The notes beneath the pieces are model-generated. The model made no database searches. It was not told the DNA's origin and was given only the letters and a program-made list of their open reading frames with translations. DNA of 64,000 nt. It comes from Tretioscincus oriximinensis. Lineage: Eukaryota; Chordata; Lepidosauria; Squamata; Gymnophthalmidae. The stretch is from contig JAJVDF010000428.1 of the NCBI GenBank assembly GCA_022410635.1, forward strand, positions 884,380 through 948,379, written 5' to 3'. The position numbers and the translations under genes are program-made. Numbering within the stretch: position 1 is the stretch's first letter; each line of letters starts with the position of its first letter. Below are positions 1-11,464 of this stretch, piece by piece.

Positions 1-3000
1 ACTAGTTTCTAAAAAAAATCAGTGCCATGTGTGCTTAATCAAATAAGAATCATAAATTTAGCTTCAGATTTTTGGTATTTATTATTTCTGTAATTTGCCA
101 CAGTTTCCGCAAGAAACAAAGTAAAAAACAAATCAGCATTAATCATGACTATTACATTAAAATATAAGAAATTAGTAATTTTAATTGTTACAGACTGCCT
201 TATTTAGCCAAGGTCCCAAAAATCTTAAGAAACTCTACTAAGTTCATTCAAATTTCAGAGATGTCAATATCACTGAGAATCTGTGGCCCTCGAGATGCTG
301 CTGGAATAAAATTGTCACAGCCAGAGCTACCATTGTCAATTATCAATGGGAAAAAGTTAGTCAACTTCTGCCAAAAATGATTAGACAAAAATAGTGAAAA
401 TAAATTCAAAGTGCTGTAAGCCAAAGAATTGCAAGGAAAAACTGGGCCATTGTGTACAATTGATTGTGGCATAGGGTAAGTGACCAAGAAATAGGCTGGA
501 AACGTTTCTATTATGGCTTAGAACATAATGGAACAATTTTTATTTTCATTCTTAGAACAACTTATCACCATGATCAACACTTTTTCTAAACACCTGCNTT
601 TTGAAAAAGTACAAGTGGCATAAAATTCAGGGATATTACACAAGGACAGGTTGATCACTGCTAGCCCTTAACAAAATACTTTTTACAGAAACTTTCTTTT
701 TTACAGAAGTGCAGGGAAAGTGAAAACAACATCAAAGTGAAAAGGCAAAATGTGTCTGCTGAGGTAGATGGTGCTATATAAATGGACAATGCCAAACCAG
801 TCCAGCAGTCTGACATCATATGAACCAATTCAGCATTTCAAATCNGATTGGAGCTCTTCCTCCTCAGCTAGTTGACATGTATTACAGGGATGTTTCATTT
901 TTGTTATGGCACTCCTAATTTTATTCTCCCACATACACTTTTTAGTACAAAGCTTATGATACAACACTCAAAACTACTAGTTTTTGCTTTCATTAAACAA
1001 GACTTAATGAAAAAAGCACAAAAATGCCATATTTATGAAAGGAATGGAAATGTTCCTGCTATAAAATAGAAACATCAACTTAAAAACATTCATTAAAAAC
1101 CTGAGAAGAATAAAATTACTGCTACAAGAATACAAAATTGGGAAAAACAAAATAAAATTTTAGCCTTTTGCTATGTATAAAGAGATTAAAACCGTTTCCA
1201 CTCGACAGATAAAATCATTTCCACTCTTGACAGATTTGTATTACAATGAGATTCAAGAGCCTTCCTCCTGCATATTAGTGCAGAATATGAGAGCTCCTAG
1301 TCACTGCTAAAAGGCACCACCTTTACTAGACAAAGCATTATCTGAATCAAGATGATCTAGATCTTGAGCACTCTGTGGACTTGATTTTACAGATCTACAA
1401 GTGCTAGTTCTGGCAATCTGGATCATAGGGGCATGCAGACGATTCATGCCTCATTGTTCTGGTTTACATGAGAACCATTTTGGCAGGCAATCTTACTGCA
1501 TTGATAAAATGAATCCCCCAGAGCTCAGCATTTCAAAAGCTATGTGCACTGTCCTTTAGTAAAAAGAGTATTATAAACAATAACAACAATAACAACATCA
1601 TCATCATCACTGGAGTTCATGGAGACTGGCTTGAAGTCCCCAAAAACCTTTGCAGCCAGCATAGAGACTAATCAGAAACACACCATCATCAGTGATGTGT
1701 TCCAGATCAAGAAATGCTTTATGTTCGCATCTATGAGATAGTTAGATAGAACTGATATATATATATCAGGTATAACCCTGGTACTATAAAAACATGGCTA
1801 CTGGCTAGCTGCACAAAATAAATACGTGAATACATCCCTAAATGTAGTTAGTAACCCACAATTCCAAAGTGAGACTGGAGTCTTATTTCATACCAACCTA
1901 AGGGTCTCTATTGACTAGATGCATGATATGAACAGACATGATGTCCGCATTGCAAGTCAGAGATCTGGTGAAAAGTACCTGTTTGGTAGCATCTAATGCT
2001 ACTTTAGAAAGTGGATGGATAAAATCAGTTATGTCTGCTGTAAATTACTGAGCATACTTTTTGATAAAGAGGAAATGAACTACATACAAAAACAATTAAA
2101 CTACACATGAGTTTGCATACTAAACTCACAAGCCTAATTCAGTATGTACATGAGGCTACGTTGAAAAGTCTCTCTCACTCCAATAAAAGCATATACTAGG
2201 TTGTGAAACAGAAATGAGACGGCACTGTAAAGTAAAGCAACGTCAAGACAGCCACTCCCTATATATTCAGGAAAAGGAGTACTTTTTGCATACTGTACTC
2301 CTTTGTTCCCCCAGGATTCCAGCCAATCATTGTAAAGCTTTTATTTTCTTCCAAAGTATCTGTGCCACCTTGTAATGACACACAATCCAGTAATTTCTGT
2401 GGTTTGATTGTCAGGAACTTAATGTTTAGGAATATTATTTTTAGAGATAGAATACAGTATTTGCACTGTAAGCAAGGAAGTTAAAAAAAACTATACTGGG
2501 CACAGGCACTTCCTGATGTAGGTAAATTAGAATGGAATGGCCCGCCTTGAAAAGCTGAGAGTCTCCAACAGGCAGAACCAGATTCTCCAAGCATAAAGCA
2601 ACCAATTTGCTCTTCTACTCTAGTACAATAGTAACTGGCCAAAACTCTTGCACTTCATAGTTTTCGAAGATGTACTTCCCCAGTGAATACTTCACTCTAC
2701 AAGGCTTAAGCAAGCAGAAAGTGTTTTAATGGAATCTACACTCCAGCCTATTTAAATTCTTCTTCACAAGGATATTACAAATTCCCTTAAAGCACCAGAT
2801 CCTAACACAAAGATACAAGACGTTTCGGGAAACGATTTTGGAATTTAAACGGTAGGTTGTTTTATTTTTAATTTATATGAAGTAACGCAAAATAGTATTC
2901 TGAGTAATTTAAAGGTCAGGCATTGTTTTCGGCACAAAGTATGAAACCATTTCTTTAAAAAAATGTTTTCATGAAACTTAAGCACATGAATTCGAATGGA

Positions 3001-3429
3001 CGTGTTTTACAAAACCAAACTTGTTGTGTTTGGAAGCATGCCCAGAGCAGCTTGAAAGAAAAAGGTTCACTGTCACTTTTCCAAAAGATCAGACCTTTCT
3101 TTACATGAGAATCTGAAAAGAGGAAAATATATATAAGGCTTTTATTTCAATGGGTTTAACTGGGTCAACGTATAAAAAAAGAAAAACTATCGATTAAATA
3201 CTGTATATTATGATGCATCCATGTGCATACGTAAATGTTTAAATCATATTTGAAACACATTGATATTTAAGATACATTAAAAGAAGCAGTAGGGAATCAA
3301 AGAAACACAACAAAAATATAGAAATAACATTTTTATTTTAGGAACCATGAAGATCAAATGCTGTATTATTATTTTAAAGAATAATTCTATATTATACTTC
3401 TGGTGAAGATTTTACCTTCTACTGTCTCA
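1..3429. other. ARL13B intron, no gene seen
   Basis: AT-rich sequence inside the presumed large ARL13B intron. I see no exon, RNA gene or clear mobile element. Small simple repeats occur near 1575-1612 (AAC/ATC units) and 1757-1766 (AT). Short open stretches on the minus strand (248-487, about 1310-1450) have no recognisable domain and no convincing splice context. Confidence 0.5.
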
Positions 3430-3528
3430 GAGTGCCCAAGTGCAATCGGTGGGCCAGTTTCAGTGAAAGAATGCTGGACTAGATGGGTTATAGCCCCATC
3501 CTGCAGGGCTTCTCTTAGTTACTTATGT
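3430..3528 (+). mobile_element. CR1 LINE 3' end fragment
   Basis: About 100 bases match the 3' terminal region shared by the other CR1 copies in this window (the stretch reading 'aatgctggactagatggg'). It is diverged and truncated, with the terminal TTCTTATG-like repeat decayed. It is non-coding. Confidence 0.7.
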
Positions 3529-3930
3529 ATTTCAGGATGTTAAAGACACCAGTAAGACTGAACACATTTCACTATTATGTGTAATGATTTTTATAACTGC
3601 AAATTATATGGCAGGATCGGCAAATAAGTTATTTAGAGCAAAATAAAGTTAAAAATTATTTCCTTGTAACTTCTCACAACCAATACCAACAACAAGAAAA
3701 GAATGCTTCTTCCTCAGGATGACTAATAATGCTTTCATAATTTGGTCTGCATATGTTATGTCATGTAATGATATGAAGATATAGCACAGACACATTTCTT
3801 TCACCATATACACAAAGGATAAATGTGATCATGAGAATCAAAGATCAGCAACTTCTATTTTAAGTTTTTCAATTGATGATTAGGGATATGCAATCGGACC
3901 TAAGTGGTTGACTGCTAACAAAACTTGCAG

Positions 3931-4172
3931 TTTGGTGTAATGGTTAGAGTATTAGACTCTTATCTGGTCGTCTCCTGGGTCAATTCTATACTCCACCATA
4001 AAGCCTGGGTGATTTGGGCCAGTCATAGTTCTTTAGAACTCTCTCATCCACACCTACTTCGCAGGGTGTCTGTTGTGGAGAAAGCAACAAAAGCTATGTG
4101 AGCCATCCTTTGGTGACAGGGGAAATATAAATAAAAATTATTATGATTATCATCATTATTGTTATTATTGAG
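3931..4172 (+). mobile_element. tRNA-derived squamate-type SINE
   Basis: The head reads like a tRNA internal promoter: an A-box-like TGGTGTAATGG followed by 'ttagagtattagact'. The body resembles the reptile SINE that reads 'gggccagtca' and 'cgcagggt', and the tail is a TTA/ATT-rich run. It is old and diverged. A head fragment of the same family occurs near 45762-45842. Confidence 0.7.
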
Positions 4173-5159
4173 GAGCCTTCCTTAGATGTTTGGTTGTGAA
4201 AAAATATCACAAATTGGATGGGAGTCACAAATTCTCACGTATATAAACATGTGTTTTTCTAATTCAGTAAATCCAAAGGACTACTGTAACAGGTTCTAGG
4301 AGTCATTACAAGATCAAGAGTTATAATTCTAGAACTCGAGTATCAGTTTGCAGAGGCACTATACTAAGATGAACAACTTTGATTCCAACAAATTTCAGAA
4401 ACTAGTTAGCCTCTTCATTTCAAAATGTTTCCTACTATTTTCAACAGCTCAATATTTTACTTAATTATGATGGAATGCAAAATTTAAACATCTTCTTTCA
4501 AGCTGAAGAAAAACATCTAAAAGAAGCTAAAACAATTCATGACACTTGGTTCACCTTGAAAAGCCTGCCCAATACTCTGCACTCCTGAGCTTGAAACGCA
4601 AAGTCTTCCATAAAAAGCTTTTGTGCTTCTTTATAATGTTGCCATTTTGTTCAAGATTGGATATGGTGGCTCATAACAAACAGTAGCTCTAGTTTTACTG
4701 GGAACATTTCTGAATCATATTTCTTTTTCTGGGAGTGTTAACTTGAGAATCTCCACCCTGTATCACTTTGATCACACTACTAGAATAAACAACTCTTATC
4801 CAGGACCTTGTCAAATGATTAGTAACTGTGTTTGTGCTTACCTCAATAAAGCACGCATAACTTTTGAAAAGAATAGTAATGTCATTCTTGACATGGAAAT
4901 ATTCTGTGCTTATTTGATGCTTAAAAGAAGCTGAAATGGTATTAGGGTAAAAGCCTCATTGTCAATATACAGAACTGGCATATCCCAAGTTTATCAGATT
5001 ATAATAGCAGCCTGAAATTTTATTATGTATTGTCTTGACTTATGATAACAGCAATCTAAAACATCAAGAATGGCTGAAAATGTTGCTTTTACCAGTAATT
5101 CTGGGTGAATGAGTAAAGTTTGTATTTTAAATAATGTATTTATTTACATCATATGCAAC
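4173..5159. other. Intronic sequence, nothing recognised
   Basis: AT-rich ARL13B intron just upstream of the STX19 exon. A non-coding first exon of STX19 could lie here or further left, but no landmark identifies it. Confidence 0.4.
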
Positions 5160-5545
5160 CTACCTTTCCTCTGAANAAACAGATAGTTTCCATTTCTTTC
5201 CCACACCAACTTCATGCGATCTAGACTTTTTGCTTCTCTTACTACATCCCAGGATTGTATTTGCCTTTTTTGCAGCACCTTCACACAATTAACTCATGTT
5301 GACTACGATTTATTAGCACAACTATGTCTTTTTCACATGTGCTGCAACTCAACCAGATTGTTCCTATTCTGTATGCGTTTTCTCCATTTTTCTTGCCCAG
5401 ATGTAGAGCCATAAATTTCTCCCTGTTAAATAGCCTATTGGATGCTTCCTATTGTTCAACATCTCTCTTTTTTAGTATTAAGTGTTGCGTCATCTGCAAA
5501 TCTGTTTATTGCCTCTTGACTCCCTCATCCAGATCCTAAAGAACT
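5160..5545 (-). mobile_element. Old CR1 LINE fragment (reverse transcriptase region)
   Basis: On the minus strand this matches the part of CR1 just downstream of the reverse transcriptase core. On the plus strand the family reads 'cagatgtagagccataaatt' and 'gtgttgcgtcatctgcaaat'. The reading frame is broken. It lies immediately upstream of the STX19 coding exon. Confidence 0.65.
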
Positions 5546-5626
5546 CATTAAGGTGCCTTTTTCCATAGGTTTATATCTGTGNCTGAGTTTAAAACAGCAG
5601 AATTGCCATAGTGCATTCTACAGAAG

Positions 5627-6508
5627 ATGAAAGACCGCCTACAAGAGCTAAAACTGAGAGCAAAGGAACTACAATTACTTGAAGAAAACAACCACATACC
5701 GAGGATCGTGGCAGAGGAACAAGGAGAATTTGAACAAGCAGCTGTCATTTTTGAAAAGGAGCCTATTACAGAAAGGTACCTCACTGAAATCCAAGAACTT
5801 CACAACAATATTAACAATTTGGCAGCAGATGTTCACAAGTTTGGTCAGCAGCAAAAGAGCCTGGTAGCGTCAATGAGAAGGTTCAGCATGCTAAAAAAGG
5901 AGTGCAATATCACATGCGAGATAAAAGCTCAAGCAGATCGCATTAGCAAAAGCTTGGATGCCTTGTCAAAAATAGTGAAGAAGGCAGAAAAAGAACATGG
6001 TTCATCATCTGCCATTGCAAGGGTGCTGAGCTCTCAGCGGGCAGTCCTATTCCGTCGTTTTCAAAACATCATGTTCCTTTACAACGATGTGCTAGCAGCA
6101 AAGCAAGAGAAGTGCAAAGCATTTATTGTGCGTCAGCTTGAAGTGGCTGGAAAAGAGTTGTCTGAAGAAGAAGTCAACGATATGGTTCAGCAAGGAAAAT
6201 GGGAAATCTTCAACGAGAACTTGCTTACAGAAGTCAAGATCACTAAAGCTCAGTTATCGGAGATTGAACAGAGACACAAAGAATTGTTGAATCTGGAAAA
6301 CCAAGTGAAAGACTTAAAGGGTCTCTTTGTTCAAATCTTACTCCTAGTTGAAGAACAAGGTGAAATGATCAACAACATTGAGATGGAAGTTATGAGCACT
6401 CAAGACTATGTTCAGGTATCAAAAGAAAAGTTCAGGTTGGCAGCTAGATATCGAAAGAAGAACCCTTGTAGAGCAATATGCTGTTGGTGTTGTTCTTGTT
6501 GCAAATAA
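5627..6508 (+). CDS. STX19: Syntaxin-19, complete single-exon coding region
   Basis: Encodes a 293-residue Qa-SNARE-type syntaxin, intact from ATG to TAA and very close to my recollection of mammalian STX19, including the start MKDRLQEL. Residues about 45-160 form the N-terminal helical (Habc-like) region. The SNARE coiled coil spans about 205-265, with the zero-layer glutamine at about Q244 in VEEQGEMI. Instead of a transmembrane helix, the C-terminus has seven cysteines (C281, C285, C286, C288, C289, C291, C292), the family's likely palmitoylation anchor for membrane attachment. The expected role is membrane fusion in post-Golgi or epithelial trafficking. It lies antisense inside the ARL13B intron, as in human. 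An acceptor-like AG near 5609 fits the usual non-coding first exon, which I could not locate. Confidence 0.96.
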   Translation: MKDRLQELKLRAKELQLLEENNHIPRIVAEEQGEFEQAAVIFEKEPITERYLTEIQELHNNINNLAADVHKFGQQQKSLVASMRRFSMLKKECNITCEIKAQADRISKSLDALSKIVKKAEKEHGSSSAIARVLSSQRAVLFRRFQNIMFLYNDVLAAKQEKCKAFIVRQLEVAGKELSEEEVNDMVQQGKWEIFNENLLTEVKITKAQLSEIEQRHKELLNLENQVKDLKGLFVQILLLVEEQGEMINNIEMEVMSTQDYVQVSKEKFRLAARYRKKNPCRAICCWCCSCCK

Positions 6509-6509
6509 A
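6504..6509 (+). terminator. STX19: AATAAA overlapping the STX19 stop codon
   Basis: The last Lys codon, the TAA stop and the next base together form AATAAA. If used, the 3' UTR would be only tens of bases long. Other candidate signals lie downstream, for example AATAAA at about 7592. Use of this site is inference. Confidence 0.3.
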
Positions 6510-9480
6510 GGGGTTCTAGGTACATCATGAACAGAAGTGTCTCACTTCAGGGGCACTGAGGCCCTATAAGTCAAATCCTAACTTTTTGTTTGCAATTGTG
6601 TTGATTTTGTAAATATTATGCCAAGTCACATATCCACTATATTTCATAGTGGGAAAAGAAGTGTATATATCTGCATGTGCTTAACAAGAAGAAATTGCAG
6701 AGAATGTGTATATTTTAATGATGTTCACCAAATGCCATTAGTAACGTTAGCTAAGCACAGCTTTGCTGCATCCATGAAAAATGAGAATAATCTACCTCAT
6801 GAAGTATTTTTTTAAGAAATTTTGCTAGTCAAATAGGTGCTTCTACACAATATCCACCATGTTCAATCTGTTTTCTTTGGAAATTACTGTGTACTCTTAA
6901 CTTTATGAAGCACCTTGGATGACAGACAATTAGAAACACACTGAAATCACAGTAGAACAATGTCATCCGGAATGTGCTCATTAAAAACAATTAGCAGTTG
7001 CACACTCCACTTGTGAATGCATCAAGTCTGCTGTTCTAAAAAAAAACACAGCTATTTTGAACCACTGAAACACATTAACTGTGGGGAAAGGATGCCATAA
7101 TACCAAATATAGATCTTTTTCATTACACTTTTTTCCCTGTGCCATTTGTAAAACGACAATAATTTGTACAAAAGTAGCCTCTCACATATTTAACTTATGC
7201 TGTGTGTATATATTTTAAGGCCTGGTCCTCTGATGTCCTAGCCAGAAAAAATGCCTTTAGATTGCTTCACTAAGGCACCTGAACATGTCTGTTAGGGCAT
7301 TCAAGCATGAAACCTCTTGTTGGAGGTTTTGCATGTTTGCCAATTACTGTAAGTTTCCAAATCCTGGAACAGTAGACTGTAAAATATTATCAGCGATGGC
7401 AAAGTGGGGATCTCAGAGCACCCAAAGGAGCAGTCACAAGTGTGTGGGGAATGCAGAGGCAAAAGACAGTGATCCTAATTCTGTGTCCAATTAATGCTGA
7501 TGGCACTATCACTATAGGTCCAATTAGATCTTGGTTTATATTGTCAGCATCTAAAGAAAGCCACCATCCTCAATGCCTTCAGTTTTTTTCAATAAATAAG
7601 TGAATATATTCTGTGTTTTATGTTATGGTAACACTGCTTCTTTTGCTTTACTGAACAAGAATTAGTGCAAATTAATATTAGAGTGTTTAATCAGTCTCCA
7701 GAAGTTCAGAATACAGTCCAAAAGCAAATTGAGCTCAATGAACATTTTGTCAGTTCAAATCTGCTTTCAAGGTCCAGCCTTATCCTCATTTCCTCCTTTG
7801 CCATAACAACTGTACTCAATTTTTGAGCCCTCTGCCATCCTCTCCCCCATTGTGTCCACAGGTTCTCCTTGCTTTTTTGATCTGTAATACTCTGCTNTAA
7901 TACTAACTGCAGTTTCTACATCCATTAATATCCATTAATTGCCCTTATGGATTGGCAGGCTACAAGTTCTCTTAGAAGACCTAGCACACATATATGCATG
8001 CAGCCACTTTCTGCAAGAATTTGAACATGAGCATTGCATCCATTTGCTAGGCCTTTGGGGAAAACCTCACTCCAGGTGGTCTGTTAATAGATATATAAGA
8101 CAGCATGCTACTATCAATGACCATGTAAGCTGATGGCAATAAAACAGTTGGTGGCAAGTAGGAGCAGACAAGAGTTTGTGGTTATGATGTGAAAATGGCA
8201 GATGAGAGAAAGGAGAATGGTGGATCACATGCCAGGAGATAAAAAGGTGGTTGAGGTAGAATTGTCAGAAGCAAAACTTCAGGAGAAAGTGTGAGAGATG
8301 GCAGTACAAATGTAAGCTAACCTAGCAATTATAGGCTTCAGTGGTGAAGTCCTTGTCTCGCTTGAGGTTTGGATTCACTATAAAATGAAGCACATTTTTC
8401 TATTCATGCACGTTTCTAATTTATTCCCATCTTCCACTGAAAGTGAACTCACCTCAGCACTATGTACATCCTTTTTGTGCAACTAGCGTAAAAAACAGAG
8501 CACAGGCAGATAATTTGCTTTGCAGAAGTTCATACAACAGAAACAAACATCCAAGAGGTGAGACACAATTTTCATAGAAACCTGTATCTTTTATCAGTTT
8601 GTTAAAACTGTATTGTTTTGAATCAAAAACTTCTACAATCACTCCAATTTTTTTGGGTTTGATGACAAAAATCAAACCTGAATTCCCAAATGACGGGCTC
8701 TGCATTTACGCAGTCCAGAAATTCATACCCAGCATGTGAACGGAGCAAAGATATGCAAGTTTCTCCCAATGCTTGTTCCCGACTTATTAAAGCACGATGA
8801 TTTATGGACAAAAACAAAACCTTTGCATGTGGCATTTATGAAAGGAAATGAAACAATTTAACAATAGTGCACTCAGTATTGAGTACGGTAATTAACGACA
8901 CATGCACATTGTGTCATTTAGGCCTGAGGATGTTTTGTACCAGAGCTCAAAAAGCTGCACATTAATTGATCTCCTGTAGCTGGTGTTCAGCTGTTAACTC
9001 TTAAAATCCTTTGCCATTGAGTTTGTTTTTGAGCATGTGTGTGTTTTCATGTGTCCTTGTGGGTATCTAATAAAGCAAAACAGTTTTTTCCCATTTTTCA
9101 AAAGAAGCTGGGAAGCCAGACAAGTTTTTCAGACCTAGCAAGTGGTGCTCAGATCTCATATTACATTTTGTCACATTCATACAAAGCTTTAAATTACAGG
9201 CTCCTGGAGGGAACTATTGCAAAAAATTTACAGAGTTCGTATTTATTAGCCAAACATGTGGCTTGTGCTTAAATGTGAAACTCCAGGGCAGTTTATTTGA
9301 ACAGTCTGTTTCCTTATCAATATAGACANCTATATTACTGGCAACACTTCCTGCTTTGAAACAGTATCTATAAAGCTCAGATATCAACTTTTAAGTACTG
9401 ACAAGTAGCAAACAATTCTAAAGAGACCTAGTAACATATGACATCATTCTTACATATTCATTACTGGTCTTACTTCTTAT
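6510..9480. other. STX19 downstream region within ARL13B intron
   Basis: Probably includes STX19 3' UTR close to 6509, with possible polyadenylation signals (AATAAA at about 7592). The rest is AT-rich intron. Overlapping minus-strand open frames at 8460-8835 have no recognisable domain and I do not call them genes. Confidence 0.4.
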
Positions 9481-9484
9481 ATGT

Positions 9485-9765
9485 CAGTCACTGCATTGGT
9501 TACCCNTTTGCATCCAGGTCAATTCAAAGTGCTGGTCTTGATTTATAAACTTCTATCATATCAACCCTTAGATACATGTATATCCAAACCTTAACTGCTC
9601 TGCATTCACAAGACACTTATGGAAAATCTGGAAGCAGAAATAAAGCCTTTTGATTGCAGCCTCCAGAGTCTGGAGTACTTTACCTACTGAAAATTTAACA
9701 GATCTATATTTAAGGTCTTTAAAAATATTACTAAAACCATACCTTTTCACCTCTGCTTTTGAAAT
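9485..9765 (+). repeat. Interspersed repeat (family B), decayed
   Basis: Reads 'tgcattggttaccc', 'ttcaaagtgctggt' and 'gatttataaactt', then a segment ending in 'ctttaaaaatatt' and 'accttttcac'. Related sequence appears at 58780-58870 and 59756-60070. I recognise this as a widespread reptile repeat but cannot assign a class. It was probably derived from a coding element and is now non-coding. Confidence 0.5.
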
Positions 9766-9918
9766 TGTTAAAAATGAAAGAATACCATATATAAATGTAA
9801 TTTCTTAAAATCTATAATATATAAAACAATAAAGGCATGTGTTAAGATTATAAATTCATTATGAAAGATGAAATTATGAGACCATTTTTTTTCAAAATCA
9901 AGCTCCATTCACAAAGAG

Positions 9919-10203
9919 GAGAAGAACAATTGGGTTTTTATACCCTGCTTGTCTCACCTGAAGGAACTCAAAGCAGCTTTTGTTATTTTTCAGCCAACAC
10001 TTACATTCTACCTTCCCCATCAGGCTGTGGTGGCTCCCATTTATTTAGTTGNATTCAGTTGCAATTTCTTTCAATTTTTAGCTGGGTTGGCTAGAGCCAA
10101 AGGCTATTAGAAGGTGCTCAACTCTCCCCACGTTCAACACTGGGCTTTGAAACTTGATCTCCCAGATGAAAGACCGTCTCCTTAGTGACTGTGCCATTTG
10201 TGC
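9919..10203 (-). mobile_element. tRNA-headed SINE, copy 1
   Basis: The minus-strand head reads as a tRNA-like 'tcactaaggagacggtcttt' with a B-box-like region near 'aagtttcaaagccc'. The tail carries 'gggtataaaaaccca'. Four further copies (10992, 15797, 44147, 51851) share the same head, body and tail order, which defines one SINE family. A SINE head is not a functional tRNA gene. Confidence 0.7.
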
Positions 10204-10991
10204 CTGCTTAATTTTCTTAGGACATCCCAGTATTTTAAGTGCATTTAGAACCATTGAGGGGCTACATCTATTGCAGGAAACAACAGTCCAAAGTCCATTA
10301 TGACNTTCTAATTCTACCTGTCATGCTGAATTTATAGCATTATTATTTGATTTATATTCTATGGATTCTGACAGAAGTTTGTCATAAGCTTGTCTCTAAG
10401 CCATCTCAATTCTTAATTTTATAAAATGTAGGAACACAGCCTACATTTAAAGCCCTAAACAGTTTGCAATAGATCATTTGTAGGTTATCTATATGGCTTG
10501 GAATCAAATTATCTCAGTTCTCCACCAGACAACTCTATCTGCTTCACGTGCTCAATGGAGTGATACTATGAGACATAGGTCACAAAGTTATTGCAAAACC
10601 ATCCTTGTTATATAACAATATAAACTGTAATCTAATGTGACAGGCAGTTTTTTTCTGTCCAGACTTCTTAAACAGTGCATGTGACCATACTGCTTAAGTG
10701 AGGTTGCTCAAAATTTCCTATTTTTGCTCTAAGGATATTTGCTTCACTTATGGACTTATAACATAACTTTCAGGAAAAATCAGAACTAGGTTTGTGCTGA
10801 ACCAAACACAAGTCATTACTGAATATTTAAAGTGAACTGGAATTGTCAAGTGCTTTTTGCAGCATGTCCAGTCTTTTCTATAAAGACCAGATTTTTTTGA
10901 AAAAAGGAAGAGTGATGCCATAATTGTAAGCCCAACACGATCCCACCTTTATCACTAGAGAGAAACCACTTAGCTTCTATACCATATTGCA

Positions 10992-11290
10992 GGCCAAAAT
11001 GGCTAAGTCGCTAAGGAAACNGTCTCTCATCTGGGAGATTGGGTTTCAAAACCCTGTGTCGNGCATGGGGAGGGATGAGCACCTTCCACTAGTCTGTAGA
11101 GCTTGAGCCAACCTAGCTATTTGAAAGCATGAATTCCAAGAAACTGCAACTAGATAAATGGGAACCACCACAGCCTGGTGGGGCAGATAGAAGGTAAACC
11201 TTCGGGCAAAAAATACCCTTGTAAGTTGCTCTGAGTCCATTTGAAAGGTGAGAAAAGCAGAGTATAAAAACCCAGTTCTTCTTGTTCTTC
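10992..11290 (+). mobile_element. tRNA-headed SINE, copy 2
   Basis: Plus-strand copy of the same family. The head is 'ggctaagtcgctaaggaaa', the B-box-like palindrome GGGTTTCAAAACCC follows, and the tail is 'gagtataaaaacccagttct'. It is the best preserved head in the window. Confidence 0.72.
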
Positions 11291-11464
11291 ATATATAAAA
11301 CTCCCGTTTTGATTGTCTTCCAGTCCTGGTCCAGAAGATCCACCTTCAAAACACCATGCCCACAGAACGTCCACATGGCAGCTCAGAAGGATTCATGATT
11401 CCTTGGTTCCCCTTGCAGATACGCAGAGAAATTAACTTACAGTTGAAAAAAGGCAACTGCACAT

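Noticed and set aside
248..487. Minus-strand 79-codon frame
   Set aside because: There are no domain features, splice signals or similarity that I can name.
1315..1460. Minus-strand frame ending SDNALSSKGGAF before a stop
   Set aside because: It is short and preceded by an in-frame stop, with no match I know. It is not the ARL13B C-terminus.
10992..11060. Possible tRNA gene
   Set aside because: The A-box and B-box-like sequence is the head of a dispersed SINE found in five copies. No complete cloverleaf is supported.
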